In this document: piece by piece, positions 33,712-44,270 of the stretch
Layout of the letters: each line of letters opens with the position of its first letter
How positions within the stretch are numbered: position 1 is the first letter of the stretch
From: Platerodrilus igneus
Taxonomy: Eukaryota > Arthropoda > Insecta > Coleoptera > Lycidae
Reading direction: 5' to 3'
Assembly: GCA_036346225.1 (NCBI GenBank)
Contig: JARFIW010001090.1
Coordinates: forward strand, 744,001 to 808,000
Length of the DNA stretch: 64,000 nt
Made by a program: the position numbers and the translations under genes
Notes under the pieces: model-generated
What the model saw: only the letters and a program-made list of their open reading frames with translations
Databases searched by the model: none
What the model was told of the DNA's origin: nothing

Positions 33712-33741
33712 GGTGCTTTTCAACGTGGTATGATCGTTGTC
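33712..33741 (-). rRNA. 5S rRNA gene, first 30 nt, split by LINE insertion
   Basis: On the minus strand this is GACAACGATCATACCACG plus TTGAAAAGCACC, the 5' start of 5S rRNA. The continuation lies at 29142-29042. The segment nearest the LINE is the target-site repeat. Confidence 0.8.
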
Positions 33742-34304
33742 TATATTAAATGTCGCGCTCCGGGTATGTTAAGTGCTTATGCGAATGCACCTAGCAAATA
33801 TTCGAATTCCGCGTTTTCTTAAAATTACTCGAAAATTTGATAAACGACGGTCGAGAAATGGACTGAAAGGCGAGGAAATAGTCGTATAATCATTACATAA
33901 TAGCAAGCACCCTCTTCTGTGAATGTAAGTAACCATCCTTTTGTGTCCGCGTCTTGCAACCGTCAACAGATATAATAAATAAAATGCATGTCAAGCGAAA
34001 ATCACACGCAGCACCGAAACTTGCATTGAACTCGTATACGGGATTATTAAAAAATTATTTACGTCCATGTAGGGATATGAGGTTTGTAATCATTGCAAAA
34101 TACATTTCTAAATTTATGGAAATAGTGTTTTACACTTACAAAACTCTATCATATGTCAAATAATAAAATTTATATATTCTTTAGATTTTAGTGGAAGGAA
34201 TGAGTTCATTAACTCTAGCATTAATATAAAAGTTTTTATCACAAGTAGACATGAGATAATCACCTATATAAACACTTTTGTTGTTTATCAGACTAGTAAT
34301 TACA

Positions 34305-35019
34305 ATGCCCATAATTAACAAGTGTTCAGTGTGTTCTCGTGATGTTAATGCGCATAAAGAAATTTGTTGCGATAAATGTAGAAATCCAATCCATTCAACA
34401 TACTCTGATTTAACAAGGTCCGAAGTTCAATGCATACAGAATAAAGATAAGCGTGTGATTTATGATTGCGACAAATGTAACAAAGAAAAATCGGAAGTAG
34501 AAACTTTAAAACAGCTCATAATTGAATTTAAGCAAGAAATCAATCAATTGAAAGAGACAACAGCTTCTTTTCAACAAAAGCAGTATCAAAGTCTGGAAGA
34601 AGTCATCACTGAAATAGCCGGACGACAGCGTCGTGCAAATAATGTTATCGTGTTTAATCTGCCTGAGAATCATGAAGTTGGTCAAACTCAGGCTTCTGCT
34701 GATCTAAATAATGTCAAAGATTTATTAAAAAATGTTCCAAACTTGGCGATCGATGATGTTCGTGCTTTTCGTTTAGGAAAGATTTACAACAATGAAAAAC
34801 CACGTCCCCTTAAAATAATTCTTAATTCTGCAGCTGACGCTCTTCGTATTTTAAAAATAAAGCGGTAATACAAACAACATATAGTCAAGTTAAAATTAAA
34901 TCGGACGAAACCACAATGCAGCGCGCGTATAAGGCCACTCTCAGATCTGATCTTAAAAACAGAATTGAAAATGGCGAAAGAAACTTACCTAAAATAGTAT
35001 CAGCAAATCCAAAAAACTA
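34305..35019 (+). pseudogene. LINE ORF1 with PHD-type zinc finger, frameshifted near its end
   Basis: The ATG at 34305 (MPIINKCSVCSRDV) opens 188 codons. The N-terminal 55 residues carry a C4HC3-like PHD pattern (CSVC, CCDKC, IHS, CDKC), as in ORF1 of several CR1/Jockey-type LINEs. A coiled-coil-like stretch follows (LKQLIIEFKQEINQLKE), then a partial RNA-binding-type domain (RRANNVIVFNLPE ... DDVRAFRLG). The frame stops at 34868. Its natural C-terminus, ending NLPKIVSANPKN at about 35019, lies in another frame, so one small indel near 34860 broke the gene. Confidence 0.75.
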
Positions 35020-35029
35020 AGTGCCATAA

Positions 35030-35212
35030 CACAGTTGCAATTGGCTTGTTATTTTCAAAACGTTAAGGGACTGCGTACAAAAACTGAAGAGTTTTTTCTT
35101 CAGTGAGTGAGTGTGAGTTTGATGTAATATGTTTAGTCGAAACAGCCCTCTCAAATGATATTTCAAGCTCTGAGGTTTTTCCTGTGTCGTATAACGTATA
35201 TAGGCAAGAGCG
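35030..35212 (+). pseudogene. LINE ORF2, start of endonuclease (left of the LTR element)
   Basis: The pieces NVKGLRTKTEEFF, EFDVICLVETALS and VFPVSYNVYR, readable with small frame changes, are the opening of an AP-type endonuclease. The following part is separated by the 5.5-kb LTR element and continues at 40719. Confidence 0.65.
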
Positions 35213-35798
35213 AGTTAAGGTTCGTGGCTTCGAGCGGTTCTTTTTAAAAAGACTCGTTGAACTTTAACACATTTATTAAAGTTTTATACAGAAGTTAAAT
35301 ATTGAATTTAGACAATCTTGAATTAATTATTCTAAGTCCAAAATTATTACTTAATTGTACAGTGAGTTATCTACGAACTGCAATGCAAAAGCTGAACGTT
35401 TGATGAACTGAGCCCGAGTGGAGCTCCCGGTTCTTTTATAATCTCCCTACCTCTTTACAATTCTGTGGGAACTTGCAGACGTAATGTCTGCTTACACTTG
35501 ACTCTATTCATAATACATAGTTGCTATCTTAAAAGCTATTCATAATTACAATGTTGCAGGCTTACTTCTGCGTAATCTCGGTACGTGACTTCCTACGACC
35601 GTCTGTGACCTGACATCTGCAGTGTCACTTATCCTTGTGCTACTTTGTAGCGCTTCCATTCACATGAGAACGTTTATAACTGAAATATATTGTAACAAAT
35701 TGTCTTTTAATTACATTGTTGCATTTTCCTAATATTTCCTAATAACTTTCTTAGGTATTAGTTTTATATTGATATAATAAATGGGGGATCACATAACT
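35213..35798 (-). repeat. Errantivirus 3' LTR
   Basis: 586 bp, reading on the minus strand from AGTTATGTGATCCCCC to AACCTTAACT. AGT...ACT ends are usual for errantiviruses. Confidence 0.9.
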
Positions 35799-35806
35799 CC
35801 TCCCAA
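35799..35806 (-). other. Errantivirus polypurine tract
   Basis: TTGGGAGG on the minus strand abuts the 3' LTR and would prime plus-strand DNA synthesis. Confidence 0.6.
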
Positions 35807-35965
35807 CGTACTTTAAAAATTAAGGGTTTTTACCTTTTCTTGATTTTTAATTAAATTCGTTTAATCTCATTTAAAATTCATATTTTCTAGGGGTACATTT
35901 GTTTCTTTGGGTTTCTTAAATCTAAAACTGTTTCCTTTATTATTCTTATATCTAATACATATTTT

Positions 35966-37611
35966 CTACATTACATAAGTGATCAATAAAATAGTCAATA
36001 TAATCAATATAATTGTCCATACACTAATGTTATCATAGTGCACTTTGGGCGTCTTGATCTCGTTCAGATGTTCTTTATAATCTTCCATGAGTTTCATGGC
36101 GTGGTTTAGGTTGTCTAATTCCAGGTGTTCCAATTGCATTGGTTTTTGAATTATTTCTTCGTCTTCGTCTTGGGTAATCTTGATTTGTAAATCGGGTAGA
36201 TTTGCTAATTTCTTGCTTTGTACGGGATCTTGGTAAACTCTAATTATTTCGTTTTTTAATTTTAAATAACAATTTTCCTTAAGGGTGATTAATTTACTTC
36301 CGGTTAATGCTAAATTACTTTCATCTTGGTTGCGATACATTGTTGCGATTACTTCGGTGGGGAAAATGGCTATCCATTTATTTTCCGTTACTTTCTGAAT
36401 TTTCATGTTGTTGATTTGTACAGGTTTGGCTTCACAATTTTCATAATGATTGGTGAATTTTAGTAGTTGTATTTCGCAAGGGCTGTCTTCTTGAATTGTT
36501 GTTGTTGTCAATGATCGGCATAGGTATTGATTGGGTGTGACTTCATTACATTTTTCGTTTGTATAACCATATCTTTGTTCATTTAAGGATAGGAATTTGG
36601 TTTTTGGAATAATAACTTGGTATGTGCTAGTCATTTTCATTGGAAAAGCAAATAAGTGATAATAATTGTAACTGTTAATCTCTACTATTGGTATTTCTAT
36701 TAAAAATGTTATATCGTTATTTTTTACATAGCCTTTAACTATGGCTATTTTTTCAAATATTAAAATGTTTGATTCTATTATATCGAAAGGTAATTTACTA
36801 TTAGTTATAAAAGATTTTATTCTAATAATTCTTTTAATAAATCTATTGGTTCTATTATACTTGAATGTAGGGTATTTAATTTTGCAAAGGTTACTGCGTT
36901 TTCTAACGTTGCTAGGATTTGTTGAATTAAAGTTAGGGTTGATATTATCTGGTTATATATCGTATTGAATCTGATTAAATCTCGCATGCCTAACATGGTA
37001 GTTCGCATGCTATTTTCTAAAGTTTCTATTCGATTGACTATACTATCTTGATTTCTAACTAATTTTCTTAGGGATATTTGATTACTAATTATGGTTTTAA
37101 TGTCGTTTTGATTTTCTATCAATTGTTGTATCGCATTGTCATAGCGTTCTGCGTCTTGGTTATCTAGATTTCCGGTAATTGCTTTGATTATGTTTCCTAA
37201 TCCGTTGAGTAGTCCTCTTTTTCTTCTTGTCATTTGTTCTGTAGGTATTAGTCGATTAAACTTGTCTTCTATATTTTTCAAAATGCTTTCTGTTATACTG
37301 TCGTAGTTCATCATTTCTATTGCGTATTCTTTTCCGAATTTTGTTGTGTCCATTGACTGTTTTAGTCGAAAATAATTATTTTTGATTATTTGAAATTCTT
37401 GTTTTAGCTCGGTTAAATCGAATTTTTGTGCAAAGGTCCAATAATCTATAGTGTTTTGCATACTGCCTAATTTTATTGGTAGTATACCGGGGTTGTTCTT
37501 TATGTCTTCAATTATAATTTCTGTGTCTGTTCTACCTGGGTGGAGATTGACGGTAAGGGTGACGATTGTCCATCTGAAAGTACAGGGTGTCTTAAATTTT
37601 GAGGTGAACAT
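35966..37611 (-). pseudogene. Errantivirus env-like gene, one frameshift
   Basis: Env proteins of errantiviruses are membrane fusion glycoproteins. The N-terminal piece (37611-36817, 264 codons) contains a furin-type cleavage motif RRKRG at about residue 131-135, followed by GLLNGLGNIIKAITG, the conserved fusion-peptide-like region. The C-terminal piece (36640-35966, 224 codons) ends in a hydrophobic anchor (TIILIILTILLITYV). The two pieces are in different frames, with the break near 36815-36830, so the product is interrupted. A conventional signal peptide is not obvious; in related elements the env mRNA is spliced. The frame overlaps the end of pol by 20 bp. Confidence 0.8.
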
Positions 37612-40072
37612 ATTTTGTTATCTTGCCGTCGTCTATCGCGGCTACGTTTTTGTCGGATATTCGTTTGATTTTAAAAAGGCCTAAATTTCTCGGTGCCGTT
37701 TTGTGTCTTTTACTTTGGTAATTTTTCTCGAATACGGTTTGTCCTATGGAAAATTTGTTTATATCTGAGTTTTTATTACGGGTCGCCGTAATGCGTTCTT
37801 TATCGTTATCTAATTTGTCCTTTACTTTGTCATAAGTTATTTTTAGTTTCTCCTTGTGATCTTTAGCGTATTGCTGATAGATTTCTTTGTTATAATGTAT
37901 ATCGTACGGGTTGCGTGAATCTGAGTGTCCTAGGGTTAATTCTAAGGGTGTAAAATTTGTCGTTGAATGAATTGTGTTATTATACGCGATTAATGCGTAT
38001 GACATTAAGTTAGTTATGTGTTCCTTCTTGTAATTTATTCTTAATAATCTGATCTGTTCTAATAGGGTTGAATGTAGTCTTTCGATTAGTCCGTTGGATT
38101 CAGGGTAGTTTTCCGTTATAAAGTGAATTTTTATTTTGTGTAATTCCAAAGTGTTTTGAATTGTTTAGTTTTTAAATTCGCTTCCGTTGTCTAACGTTAT
38201 TGTTTCGGGTGTTCCGTAAAGTGTAAAATAGTGTAGAAATCCTTGAGTTACGTATATACTATTTTTAGAAGTGATTGGTATTGCTTGTCCTTTTTTCGTA
38301 AATGCGTCCACGATTGTTAGGTAACTTTGTGCTTCTACTCCTAGAGTATCTGCATGTAATTTTTGAAAAGGTTTGTCTGGTGTTTTAGTTAACATTAAGG
38401 GTATCTTTGGGGGTTTTCTGTCATATTTGGCTTTATCACATAATTCGCACTGATTGATAAAGTCTGTAGTTAATTCTTTCATGTCCTTGAAATAGTAACG
38501 TCTCATGATTTGTTTTAGGGTCTCGTTTATTCCTCGATGGTTGGTCTTTCCTTCGTGTTGGTTTCTTATTACATCGTTTATTTCGTCAGGGTCGTCTAAT
38601 GTTATTAATTTTCTTGTGCATCTTATTAGTTCGGGGCCAGAATTGTTGAATAGTTTTACATATATTTCTGAAAATTGCTTGTACAAGTTTTCCGTGTTGA
38701 AGTAAAAGTAAAATCGTTTTTTCTCGGGGGTGTATTCCTTTAGAATTTTAATTATCTGTGATTCATTGTCGTCTTTGGTTATTTGAACTTGGTAAATTTT
38801 CTTATTATCCACTTTCGTGTATTTTACAGGGTTGGGGTTGTTTAAAACTTCTGTGATTATAAATTGATTGGGCTTCATGTCTATAGCTTCGTTTAAAATT
38901 TTAATTGCGGTTTCCGGTTCGTCATTTTGTGTCGAATGTATGGTTTCCATTTCTTCTGGGTCTTCTCTAATTTCGGTTTCGTCTACGTTTCCTATCACTG
39001 ATTCGGTTTCTAGTGCGTTAAGTTGGATTCTACTTAAAGCGTCTGCGTTATTGTTGTAAATTCCCTTTTTGTATATGATCTCATAGTCATATTCTTCTAG
39101 TCTGATTCTCCATCTTTGTAATTTCGAGTTAGGTTCTTTGAGTTTGCATAGCCAAACTAATGGTCTATGATCGGTGTATATATAAAATTTCCGTCCGTAT
39201 AGATACGGTCTAAAATATTTTGTTGCCCAAATTATGGCTAACAATTCTTTCTCTATCATACTGTATCGTTGCTCTGTTTCGTTGAGGGTTCTGGATGCAT
39301 AACTGATGGGTTTATCGTTACCTACTGTTCCTTGACTTAATACTGCGCCTAAGGCTACATTTGATTCGTCCGTTGTTAATATGAATGGTTTCGAAAAGTC
39401 TGGGTATTCTAATACGGGGTGATTTGTTAAAATGCTTTTGATTTTATCTACTGCTTTGATAAATTCTGGGATATGTACAATTTTGTTTCCCTTTTTTAAA
39501 CAATTGGTTAGGGGCTTTGTTATTTGAGCATAACCTTTTATGAATTTTCGGTAATATCCGCTAAGGCCTAAAAATCCTTTAATCTCTTTATTCGTTTTGG
39601 GTATGGGGTAATTTAATACAGCGTTCGTTTTGTCGGAGTTCGGCATCACTCCTTGGGGTGTTATTATGTGTCCTAAAAATGCTACGTCTTTTTGTAGAAA
39701 TTTGCTTTTATCTAGTTGTACTTTAAATTGTGCGGTTCTTAATCTTTCGAACACTTCTCGTAATCTTTCAATGTGCTCCACTAATGATGTTGAATACACT
39801 ATTATATCATCTAGGTACACAAGGCATTTTTCGTTGTGTATCCCTCGTAGTATGTTGTCCATTACTCGTTGAAAAGTTGCGGGTGCGTTCTTCAGTCCAA
39901 ATGGCATCCGTTTATACTTGTAGTGTCCTCTAGGTGTGCTAAAGGCTGTTTTCTGTGTATCTCCTTCTTCCATTTCCACTTGATGCTGGAACTGCTGGAC
40001 TTGAACGATGCGTGTTTCTCCTCCAACTTTTGTTTTGTTCTGCCAAATTCGGAATTGAAATTCCTGGACCAC
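37592..40072 (-). pseudogene. Errantivirus pol remnant: RT C-terminal part, RNase H, integrase
   Basis: The first piece (40072-38165) starts after the deletion, at TAFSTPRGHYKYKRMPFGLK of reverse transcriptase. The YLDD active site is at residues 86-89. RNase H follows, with FILTTDESNVALGAVLSQ and YTDHRPLVWL. The integrase zinc-binding His/Cys region (NQHEGKTNHRG ... CELCDKAKYD) comes next, then the core with HADTLG and LDNGSEF. An in-frame TAA at 38165-38167 lies right after the second catalytic aspartate. The same frame then continues to 37592 with the glutamate motif NGLIERLH and the C-terminal region. Apart from that single stop the frame is open. The N-terminal RT motifs, protease and gag are absent. 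Confidence 0.85.
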
Positions 40073-40118
40073 CAGTTCTTCAAAGTTGGATTCGCTAGTG
40101 CCCTTTTGACATCCGTTA

Positions 40119-40129
40119 CGACTGCGCCA
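40119..40129 (-). other. Errantivirus primer-binding site (tRNA-Ser type)
   Basis: TGGCGCAGTCG on the minus strand abuts the 5' LTR and shares its first T with the LTR end, as in 17.6/297-type elements. Confidence 0.75.
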
Positions 40130-40714
40130 GTTAAGGTTCGTGGCTTCGAGCGGTTCTTTTTAAAAAAACTCGTTGAACTTTAACACATTTATTTAAGTTT
40201 TATACAGAAATTAAATATTGAATTTAGACAATCTTGAATTAATTATTCTAAGTCCAAAATTATTACTTAATTCTACAGTGAGTTATCTACGAACTGCAAT
40301 GCAAAAGCTGAACGTTTGATGAACTGACCGCGAGTGGAGCTCCCGGTCCTTTTATAATCTCCCTACCTCTTTACAATTCTGTCGAAACTTGCAGACGTAA
40401 TGTCTGCTTACACTTGACTCTATTCATAATACATAGTTGCTATCTTAAAAGCTATTCATAATTACAATGTTGCAGGCTTACTTCTGCGTAATCTCGGTAC
40501 GTGACTTCCTACGACCGTCTGTGACCTGACATCTGCAGTGTCACTTATCCTTGTGTTACTTTGTAGCGCTTCCGTTCACATGAGAACGTTAATAACTGAA
40601 ATATATTGTAACAAATTGTCTTTTAATTACATTGTTGCATTTTCCTAATATTTCCTAATAACTTTCTTAGGTATTAGTTTTATATTGATATAATAAATGG
40701 GGGATCACAAAACT
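40129..40714 (-). repeat. Errantivirus 5' LTR
   Basis: 586 bp, the same length as the 3' LTR, reading on the minus strand from AGTTTTGTGATCCCCC to AACCTTAACT. Confidence 0.9.
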
Positions 40715-40718
40715 AGCG

Positions 40719-42935
40719 TCAACATGAATTAACTAATAAGCTGTGGGGTGGCGGTACTCTGATAGCGATTAAGGACAACATATTAGTAGAGGTTTTAGAT
40801 TTATCTACTATTAGCTCAGTGATACCAACAATAGATATAGTAGGATGCAAGTGCAATGTCAACTTTGAGCCATTGTTTGTGTTTGTTATTTATATACCAC
40901 CCAATATAACTTTAGCCGAATATACCGCTTTTATTGAATATATAGAACAAATGGATTGTTTTAATAAGAAAAATGTCATAGTGATGGGCGACTTTAACGT
41001 ACCCAACTTTAATAATCTAAATACATGTGATACTAAAAGCAGAATAACAAATGGTTTAATTGATTTATTGGATTTGAAGCAATTTAATACAACTCTCAAT
41101 CAGAAAGGCCGAATTCTCAATCTTATTTTATCAAACAGTAGCATATGTGAAGTCACAAGAGATACGTCTCCATTTGTTAAAGATGATATATATCATCCAG
41201 CACTAATCATAAACTTGAAGCTATTCCGCCACATACATAATGAATTTTCTATGAATACATACCAAAGGGCCTATAACTTTCGTAAAGTAGATTTTGTAGG
41301 CCTGTACGGATCCTTACAACATATTGATTGATCCTATCTTTCTGATCTAACTGATGTTAATGTAGCATGCGAGCAATTTTACAAAAAAGTTTATTCGCTA
41401 TTTGATGCATATGTTCCAATGTTTCGTGGAAAAAAGCAACTATATCCGGTATGGTACTCGATAGATCTGAATAAAAGTATTAAATTAAAAAATATATATC
41501 ACCGAAAATACAAGAAAAGCGGGACGCAATCTTTACATCAAGGATATAGCAGACTTCGATCGATAGTCAAGACACATATCAAAGCAGATTACAGTAAGCA
41601 CCTAGTTGAAATCCAGCAGGCAATTACCACCAATTCCCACCTATTCTGGACATTCTTACAGAAGAAACGTGGTTATAGTCGCATTCCTGGCAAGATGAGT
41701 GATGATGTACAACAATTCGAATCCCCAGAATCAATCGTTAATGCTTTTAGTGAGTATTTTAGAAAAGTATATTTATCTCATCAGGATGAGGACACCGCAA
41801 AGCGTGATAATTTCTTTAGCAATTTACCTATTGTACAAATCGATGGGTTTTCAGTAGAGGAAATTGAAATGGCAATGGGAAACCTAAGTAATAAAATGAC
41901 CTCCAGACCAGACCATATAGCTAGTTTTTTGGTTAAAGATTTGCGTACAATTCTTGCACTACCACTAAGAATTATCTATAATTTATCTCTGAAAACATCA
42001 ACTTTTCCTACTATTTGGAAATCAGCCAGAATCTGCCCTGTTCTTAAGAGTGGTGATCCTAAAAAGATCTACAACTATAGGTCCATAAGTATATTATGCA
42101 ATTTCTCAAAAGTATTTGAAATGTTACTGTATAACCACATATTTCCGTGCATCAAAAATTGCATATCATCCTGGCAACATGGATTCATGGCAGGCCGCTC
42201 TACTGCAACTAATTTAATGTATTTTACATAGTTTGTATCTGAAACTCTTGATTTCCAAGGACAAGTGGATGTGATTTGTACAGACTTCACCAAGGCGTTT
42301 GATCATATCGATCATAAAATTATCATTAATAAACTACATGGTTTTGGATTTAGTGAGTGGCTAATACAGCTTTTTGAATCATATCTCAAGAATCGCCGGC
42401 AGTACGTGGCATATAACAATCACAACTCCGGTACTTTTGGAGCGTCATCTGGAGTTCCCCAGGGTTCTAATTTGGGACCTTTACTGTTTTTTCTTTTTAT
42501 CAATGATTTGCCAGACTTGCTGTGTTATGAAAAATTATTATATGCCGACGACTTAAAAATATTTTTTACGAATAAATACGACTTATGATTGCGAGATACT
42601 TCAAAATCAGGTAAATGTTGGTGCGCAGCCAATAGTTTGCATCTTAATACCGATAAGTGTAAAATAGTTACGTTTAAAAGAAAAGATCAACCTGTTATGT
42701 ATCAATACACCTGTGATACTGTAAAACTCGGTAGGCTTACTTCAGTGACGGATTTAGGCGTTATTTTAAACTTACCTTTCGTGAACATGTGCGCATGACA
42801 TGCAGGTCTGCAACTAAATTAGTAGGTCAGATAATTAGGAACTGCAAATCATTTACAAGCGAATTAGCTTTAAACGCATTATTTTATGCGTTTGTCAGAG
42901 CTAAGCTGGAATATTGTGCACTTATATGGTACCCA
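40719..42935 (+). pseudogene. LINE ORF2, rest of endonuclease and reverse transcriptase, with stops
   Basis: Continuation of the LINE interrupted at 35212. The endonuclease part includes LWGGGTLIAI, VIYIPPN and VMGDFNVPN. Reverse transcriptase blocks include NYRSISIL, QHGFMAGRST, DFTKAFDHIDH, the PQGSNLGPLLF block and YADD at 42541-42552. From 40819 to 42798 one frame holds, interrupted by in-frame stops at 41329-41331 (TGA), 42229-42231 (TAG) and 42586-42588 (TGA). A frameshift near 42780 then moves the final piece (LEYCALIWYPP) to another frame. The sequence ends abruptly at about 42935, where BEL/Pao sequence starts, so the C-terminus and 3' end are lost. Confidence 0.85.
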
Positions 42936-43831
42936 CCCCCCTGAAAAATTTTGCTATCTCGTTGATACACTAGATGAGTCGTCGCGTGCGTTAATAAAAC
43001 ATTTGCCATTAAACGATTGTGCATACGATGAAGCCTATAAAATCATTACTAATCGTTTTCAGTCCAAGAAGTTATTACTTTCAACATATTTTAATGCTCT
43101 CGAAAAATGCCCTAAGGTAAGTTCATTAGACTCGCACACGGAACTCCGGCATTTAATTAGTTGTTTTAATGAAAATATATTCGCGTTAAAGCAGATGGAA
43201 ATAGATTTATTAAATTTCATGTTGTTTAATCTGTTATCCAAAAAATTAGATACAAACATTTTAAAGCATTTCGAATTAGGAAATAGTGACGAGATTCCTT
43301 CGTTTAAAAATTTAAGGTCGTACATTGAAAAACAATGTAAAGTGTTAGAAATAAATGACATTGCTTCAAGAACATGTTTAAAATCTCGAGATTCCGTGAA
43401 ACAAAAGGGAAAATTCGTTAGCACTTCGGCTAAAACTTCTTTAGTTGGTACCACCAATGATGGTAAAAATTGTAGTATATGTCAAGCTGTGCACACATCC
43501 TATTTATAGATGTAAGCAGTTTCTCGATAAAACCCCTCAAGAAAGATTTGAGGTGGTAAAGGTTAAAAACCTTTGTATTAAATGTTTAAATACTTCACAT
43601 TTGATGAAAAATTGTAAGTTACATTGGTCGTGTAGAAAATGTCATCAGTCACACAATTCGTTACTTCACTTTGATAAACGAGAAAAATCGGTGTCTCCAC
43701 GCAGACAAAATCATCGTCAAAGGTCAGCGTCTCCTCGGAGAGCGGCGTCTAGACTTACTCTACTAGTAGACCCAGTGAAAACAATCTGTCGTCGGCGGTT
43801 GTACATGAACAACCTGCCACTAGCTCGTTAA
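42936..43831 (+). pseudogene. BEL/Pao 1 Gag fragment (DUF1759) and zinc knuckles
   Basis: The piece 42936-43509 holds the DUF1759 Gag region (FCYLVDTLDESSRALIKHLP and on to LRSYIEKQCKVLE). The next piece in another frame, up to 43831, carries the Cys/His knuckles (CIKCLNTSHLMKNC, CRKCHQSHNSLLH). The frame changes near 43500. It packaged element RNA in the parent element. Confidence 0.75.
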
Positions 43832-44270
43832 TTTCGACGTCATTAGAACATACAACCACGCTGTTAGCTACGGCAATGGTGTCGGTGCTAGATTATACAG
43901 GAAAATTGCAAACTATTCGTGTAATTTTAGATAACGGATCCATGGAAAGTTTTATGACTAAAAGGTGCCGTCAGAAACTAGGTTTAAAGAAATGGAGAGC
44001 TAATGTCACTGTTCAAGGTCTTAGCTTAAATTCGTCGTTGGTGTCTGGTGCAGTATCGTGTGTAGTCAGCCCCTCAGGAGCAAGGTCTCCAGCATATAAA
44101 ATTGTTTGTTATATTTTACCTAACATTTGTAATCAATTACCTTCGTCTTCAATAGGGGTCAAGAAATGGTCGCATACTCGAGGTTTGGCCTTAGCTGATC
44201 CTAATTTTAATATTCCTGGTAAGATTGACATGTTACTCGGAGAGGAAATCTTTGCTCAGGTTTTTTGAAC
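43832..44270 (+). pseudogene. BEL/Pao 1 aspartic protease region
   Basis: The retropepsin motif appears as VILDNGSMESFM (about residue 17-28 of the frame at 43876), with Asn in the place usually held by Ser or Thr after the catalytic Asp. The DUF1758-type region continues to IDMLLGEEIFAQVF and a stop at 44266-44268. The following coding resumes in another frame. Confidence 0.7.

Larger units (their letters stand above)
28293..34070. repeat. Palindromic 5S rDNA duplication, right arm split by LINEs
   Basis: The left arm 28293-28872 is mirrored by 28914-29142 plus 33712-34070. The outer edge words ACATGGACGTAAATAATT and AAATTATTTACGTCCATGT match, as do the inner ones, GAGCTCCGAGAAG / CTTCTCGGAGCTC. 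A 41-bp spacer (28873-28913) separates the arms. Each arm holds one 5S gene and its upstream and downstream flanks. The right arm is opened at 29142/33712 by two LINE insertions. Arms of about 580-588 bp show clear but not complete identity. Confidence 0.85.
34071..35212 (+). mobile_element. Second LINE (PHD-finger ORF1), 5' part, interrupted by errantivirus
   Basis: This LINE differs from the 5S-associated one. It has ORF1 at 34305 and the beginning of ORF2 up to 35212, where an LTR element is inserted; it resumes at 40719. The AGCG at 35209-35212 is the target duplication of the LTR element. The exact 5' end is not clear; it lies between the end of the 5S palindrome (34070) and ORF1. Confidence 0.75.
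35213..40714 (-). mobile_element. Gypsy-type errantivirus (Ty3/gypsy with env), internally deleted
   Basis: An endogenous retrovirus-like LTR element in minus orientation. It has two 586-bp LTRs and a 4-bp target duplication AGCG (35209-35212 and 40715-40718). The primer site TGGCGCAGTCG matches the tRNA-Ser type used by errantiviruses. A purine tract, a pol remnant and an env remnant are present. Total length is 5.5 kb against about 7-7.5 kb for the group. The leader runs into the middle of reverse transcriptase, so gag, protease and the N-terminal part of RT are missing. The LTRs differ at only about 13-15 positions by eye, so the insertion is fairly recent. It cannot move on its own. Confidence 0.9.

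Noticed and set aside
36741..36968. Plus-strand frame opposite env
   Set aside because: Antisense shadow of the errantivirus env-like gene.
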